Source: Viola odorata (Eukaryota; Streptophyta; Magnoliopsida; Malpighiales; Violaceae). Taken from it: a stretch of DNA of 64,000 nucleotides. The translations under genes and the position numbers were made by a program. The stretch spans positions 53,172,304 through 53,236,303 of the forward strand of contig OY829537.1 of NCBI GenBank assembly GCA_963691705.1, in the 5' to 3' direction. This document shows positions 59,705 to 64,000 of the stretch, piece by piece. How positions within the stretch are numbered: the stretch's first letter is position 1; each line of letters starts with the position of its first letter. Below the pieces are notes generated by a model that saw only the letters and a list, made by a program, of their open reading frames with translations, was not told the origin of the DNA and ran no database searches.

Positions 59705-61934
59705 TATCGCATCCCCTTTTCGATTTTACGCGAGGCGGTTCGGGATGGATCTGAGATAAAACGGACTCATCTCACATAATGCAATAAAGTCACCACCCTA
59801 TTTATTTCTAGGTTTAAGGAACCTAAATTCATGGCATAAAAATAAAAAAAAAGCTAAGGCAAAAAGGGTCTAAACCCGAGAACAGTGGTTTAGGGTCGTA
59901 TTATGGACTCGGGAAGGTGTAAGGCACCCGAGTCTCATCTTAAAATGGTTACTGGTAAAAAAAAGAGGTGTTTAAATAAAACATTTAAAACAAGTAATGG
60001 GCCACTTAGAGGAATCGCCGCTTTAGTATTTTTCGTTGGGTCGGGACTGATTATTTAACAGAATTAACAAAAGCGAGCGCCCTCTTTTATCATCGGGCCA
60101 TGCATGATTAAATTTTAATTACTAAGTGATCTAATCATGCATAAAACTAACAAAGTACCTATTAATGAATGCGGAAAATAAACCGAGGTGTGGGATCAAA
60201 GCCACCAAACACATGCATTTAATACAAGCATAAATAAAAGCAATTAATTTCATGGCATTTAAAACGAGTGATTTAAACAAGTTATTCATGTGAATTGATT
60301 TTAAATTCTAGCGATTTAAAATGTCATGCATACAAACGTATATACTTGCGAGCAGATACCGAATGATTTACCCTACAAAAGCCGAAATTATTAGTACGAG
60401 TAATAATAAGCGATGAACAAATAAAATGATTAACAATTAAAAGTAAGCTAAATAATCAATTTAACAATTAAAAGCAAACACAATAATTAATTAAACAATT
60501 AAAAGTAAGCAAAAAATAATTAATTAAACATTACGAGCAAACGATTAATTAATAAAAAAATGACGCGATGGGCCACATTCACGACACGGGCTAAGCCCAG
60601 CTGGCCCGGCCTAGCTCTCTTTATTTCTCCTCTCCGCTTGTGCCAAGCCCATGACCAACCAAAAATTTAAAAGCAAAGCCCAGCCCGCTCTCCTCCTTCT
60701 ACTTCTTCCTCCAGCAGCCAAGAACAGTAGACAGTAGTGGCAATGGACCTGCAGAGCGCCATAGTAGCTGCGGACCCAGCTCCGGCGGCAGAGAACCGCA
60801 GCAGCTCTAGCGCGGCAGCAGCAACTTCAACAGCAAGGCAGCAACAGCAAGGCGACAACAGCGGCGCAGCGGCAAGACAACAACAACACATCAAGAAATA
60901 AATATGCAGAAAAATAAAGAGAGATATAGAGAAAGCAATTGATTAGCAGAGGTAGCAACAATAAATTGAAAAATAGAAGCAATTAATTAATTAAAACCGA
61001 GGTAATTAACTAATTAAGAGAAAGTAATTAAATAAATTGAAGCTAGCAATTGGGAGAGAGCATGAATAAAAAGGGGGGACAGGAGCATGAATTGGTCCCC
61101 TTTTTTTCCAGTTGGGGAGCTTGGTATTTATAGGGAAACATGAGTCGGTTTAGAGTGAGCTCGTCGTCAATGACAAGGCGCGATGACGATGCCGATTTGA
61201 TGATGAAAATGCGTCGGCGATGGCGTGAGTCAGGCCATGCATTAATGGTGATGGAGCGGTGGACAAGGGCGGTTGGCGATGAAGGCTTGCGTGATGATGA
61301 ACGAACGTCCACAAGGCCAGCTGGAGGAGATGCATTAATGGGTGATGATGAAGAAAATTGAGGACCGTTGGATGAGCATAAAAGGGGTCAAAGGTTTGAT
61401 CAAGGGGTGAGATGAGTTTGGGAAGGGAAAATGCTTTAGTATTTATTTAATTGGTTCGAGCTATCGGTACAAGAAGTCTCGCTAGAAATCGATAAAAAAT
61501 CCAAACGAAACATACTAAGATATGTAATAAAATGAAACAAAATAAATAGTAGACAATAAACAAAGAAAAAGTTCGATCTATGGCTCGAGAATACTAGCTC
61601 AGAACCGATAGAAGTTCAAACAAAAAAATAAATGCTATAGCGAAGTGAATTGAACAAAACAAAATGAGATGACACGAAACAAAATAATAGTAGATACTTT
61701 TCAATTAAAGACAGAAAGCGTTCGATCTATGGTCTGAGGAATCTCGCTCGGGGCCAATAAAAGTTCAAGCGAAAAGACAGTGAAAAATATGAAAAAACTA
61801 AAATGACACAAAATGGAGTGAAATATTAAAATAAATAGCCAAAGATAAAAAATTGATAGAAATTCAATTTAAACTGGTTGATAATACGATAAACGATAAA
61901 AATGTGAAAATGCGTCAAAAATCGGGTTACAACA
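59705..61934 (-). repeat. Tat-like 5' LTR, full length
   Basis: About 2.2 kb. The minus-strand start is TGTTGTAACCCGATTTTTGA and the end is AGGGGATGCGATA (canonical CA mutated). The TATA box CTATAAATA is on the minus strand at 61125-61133. A CAGCAA-rich tract at 60780-60890 gives accidental ORFs. A 24-bp direct duplication (61924-61947, 61948-61971) straddles the outer end, so the exact border is ambiguous. Confidence 0.65.
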
Positions 61935-62887
61935 AAGTCACAATTTTGGGTTACAACAAAGTCACAATTTTGGGTTTTGGTTGGTTGAAAACAAAAGATT
62001 GCAAAAATAAATTAAAACTGACAATTGTTTCTTGGCTGGTTTCTTAGCCAAGAGTGTGAAAACAGTTGTATGGGAATTTTCGATAAGAGCATGAGCGAAC
62101 TATGTTTCTTATGATTTGATCATGGATTCAATGATTTATATCCCTACTTCACAGTGTTGCTATAGAACCCATGTATAATTTTTAGGATTCCTACTTCCCT
62201 ACTACATCAAATTACCTAAAGAGGCACTCTATTAGATAATCCTAGCCAAATAGCACCTTGCTGGTTAAAGGGTTTACTAATTTGATTGGTGAAGAAAAGG
62301 GGAAGACAACACCTAACCCAAGATCATCGGTTTTCCATCGGGGCTGAGTTAGATTACTGATTTTCTTTAACCTTCCCGAGATTAGTTTTCTACTTAAATC
62401 TATCCTGTTTTGAATTCTATCGCCTCCCTCAAGAATGACTTCAACTATTCAGATTAGAATTTTGATTGGCCAAATCTAAACCCAATTTGAAAGCGAATTT
62501 ATTTCATAAAAAAACTCGTAAATGCAAACATAAGGATTATTAAGAACGTTTTAGATCTCATAAAAAACACAGATCTAAAGCTCTTACCAGAAATTAAGAG
62601 TTTAGCTCAACATAGACATGGATGAAGAAGACGTTTTAATTGATTGCTTAAAAACTGGAATCTGTAATTTCCTAAAGTCAGAACTAATAGAGCAAACTTT
62701 TAAAAACCAAGAAGGTGACCAAGAAAGATCTCAAAGTTGCTTTTCCCTTTTTGTTGTTGTCGTCCTCCTTTTGTCATGCCTCCAATCAATTCTGCAAAAA
62801 TGGGAAGAATTTGGATTTATCATTAGCTTTACCACTCAATTTACAAGTAATTTGACAGTAAAAACATAAGAGTTTTATTGTCAATCA
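61935..62887. repeat. Athila-type solo LTR, right part
   Basis: Continues the LTR broken at 45468: AGCACCTTGCTGGTTAAAGG and CATTAGCTTTACCAC match 16085 and 17010 of the Athila-type LTR. It ends GTCAATCA, followed by GCTAT. Confidence 0.7.
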
Positions 62888-64000
62888 GCTATCTTTTTTT
62901 TATATTAGAGATTTAAAAAGTAAAGAAATACATAATACAATTTGTTTAAATAGTACTATGAGGACCCTCCAATGGTTTTCTAGCATCTCATTTTTTTCTA
63001 CCTCTTTGGGAAAAAAAAACCTAGCCTCTCATTTTCAGTTTGGAGCTGCCAAATGTTTTCTATATTCTTAATAAATAGTTTTAATTGTAATTGTCCTTTT
63101 TAATATAGGTAGTCCTTTTATTATTTAAGATTTGTTGGTAGTAGTCGTCATTTTATTAAAGGTTTGGTGGTTTTGTTTTGGTATTGTTTGTTTCATATGA
63201 GGTGTTTTTCAAATCTATCTTTGAATTTATGTATGATGTATATCTCTATGGAGTCAGCGTGTATCACGTTAATGAATAACGGTTTGTGGTTTGTCAATGG
63301 ACGTGATACAATTAAAATATCTCAGAGTGGGAAGTTTGACAATTACATGTTTCTTCCCCATATACCTCAGTAAGTAATCGTTTGGCACTATATCAATCAT
63401 TTATTTCATAGATGGTAGAGTAAGAACTTGTATTGAAACTATTATTATGGTTCTCCATGTTGTTACTTTTAGTGCATTATTTTGATTTTAGAACCTTTAT
63501 ATCAAGAATATTTAATAATGAAATCGTTCATTTATTCCTTAAAAAAAACCTATGGGAGCCCTAAAAAAATTAGTCCAATTTCATTCAAACGTGTCCCCAT
63601 GCGATTTTTTTTTACTCAACCCTCGGGTGAGTGATGTAGGCAATACTTACACCTTTAGCAGCTAATCCTCTTCATAGTATAAAACCAATAACATCTTCTC
63701 TTTAATTACTTGAGATATTTTTTCAATCGCCTAGGATGTAATCATGTAACAATACTAGTGCTTGTGCAATCCATATAATATCACTATGTCCAGATGAGTA
63801 GTTTATAATTTCTTGGAGACAATCTGTATAAATTTATCCAATCCGATTAGAATTGTGTCGGACAAAACTTCAGATAGAGGGTAGAGGATCCATTAAATTT
63901 TGGAATCCAATCCGATATTCTCCGAAATATCTGAAATATCTGAATAAGTTCGGAATTTAAGTTTTTATCTTTTAGTTTTATTTACTTTAATTTTTTTCAT
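62888..64000. other. Intergenic, no gene seen
   Basis: AT-rich flank with short frames only. The 69-codon ORF at 63164-63373 has no recognisable domain. A TCTGAAATATCTGAATAAGTTCGG-type diverged repeat occurs near 63900-63960. Confidence 0.5.

Larger units (their letters stand above)
45469..61934 (-). mobile_element. Tat/Ogre-like LTR element, nested and rearranged
   Basis: Related LTR sequences lie at 45469-46898 (truncated) and 59705-61934, both ending AGGGGGTGCTACA-like on the minus strand. A PBS lies next to the right one. The element interrupts the solo Athila-type LTR. The flanking pentamers ACGTT (45464-45468) and AAGTC (61935-61939) are only partly alike, so the ends have diverged. 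The interior contains non-coding leader-type sequence, tandem repeats, a plus-strand LTR of a related family and the younger chromovirus. No pol domain of its own was recognised. Confidence 0.6.

Noticed and set aside
61140..61361. Asp/Arg-rich plus-strand ORF
   Set aside because: Located in the LTR U3; low-complexity GATGA repeats, no domain.

Overview
The window is nuclear DNA from a flowering plant, most likely a eudicot. It is AT-rich, its genes contain introns with GT..AG borders, and it holds two plant-specific transcription-factor genes in a dense field of plant transposable elements. I saw no operons, ribosome-binding sites, tRNA or rRNA genes, and no CRISPR array.

Two intact protein-coding genes are supported. 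A four-exon NAC transcription factor lies on the plus strand at 6417-9479 (341 codons, NAC045/NAC086-like). A three-exon R2R3-MYB factor lies on the minus strand at 26210-27465 (331 codons, MYB26-like domain). Both keep their reading frame through every splice junction, and both have a TATA-like box upstream.

The left flank (1-6300) holds a 5'-truncated LINE, a Mutator-like element with long terminal inverted repeats, a CACTA-type terminus and a Stowaway MITE. A second Stowaway lies at 10472-10730. Between the two genes (10.9-25 kb) are a decayed Athila-like region, a Ty1/copia relic split in two, and a large Athila-type element (15665-23176). That element has LTRs, PBS, PPT, gag and protease but no recognisable reverse transcriptase or integrase.

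From 31 kb to 63 kb the window is a nested stack. A chromovirus (CRM-like Ty3/gypsy, 30995-45014) was hit in its gag by a Mutator-like element (35588-42620). The Mutator-like element carries two captured exons of a quinone-oxidoreductase gene (a Pack-MULE) and was itself hit by a nearly complete LINE (36858-42423). To the right, a solo Athila-type LTR (45319-62887) is split by a Tat/Ogre-like LTR element (45469-61934). Inside that lies a second, younger chromovirus (49813-56453) with a perfect ACTAC target duplication and LTRs about 2% different by eye. Its gag-pol frame is open except for four in-frame TAG codons.

The least ordinary signals are the Pack-MULE with captured exons, a cluster of twelve AACGG/CCGTT motifs in the chromovirus U3 promoter region, fusion of gag to an LTR terminus at nearly the same gag position in both chromoviruses, and an inverted repeat of unclear origin flanking the younger chromovirus.
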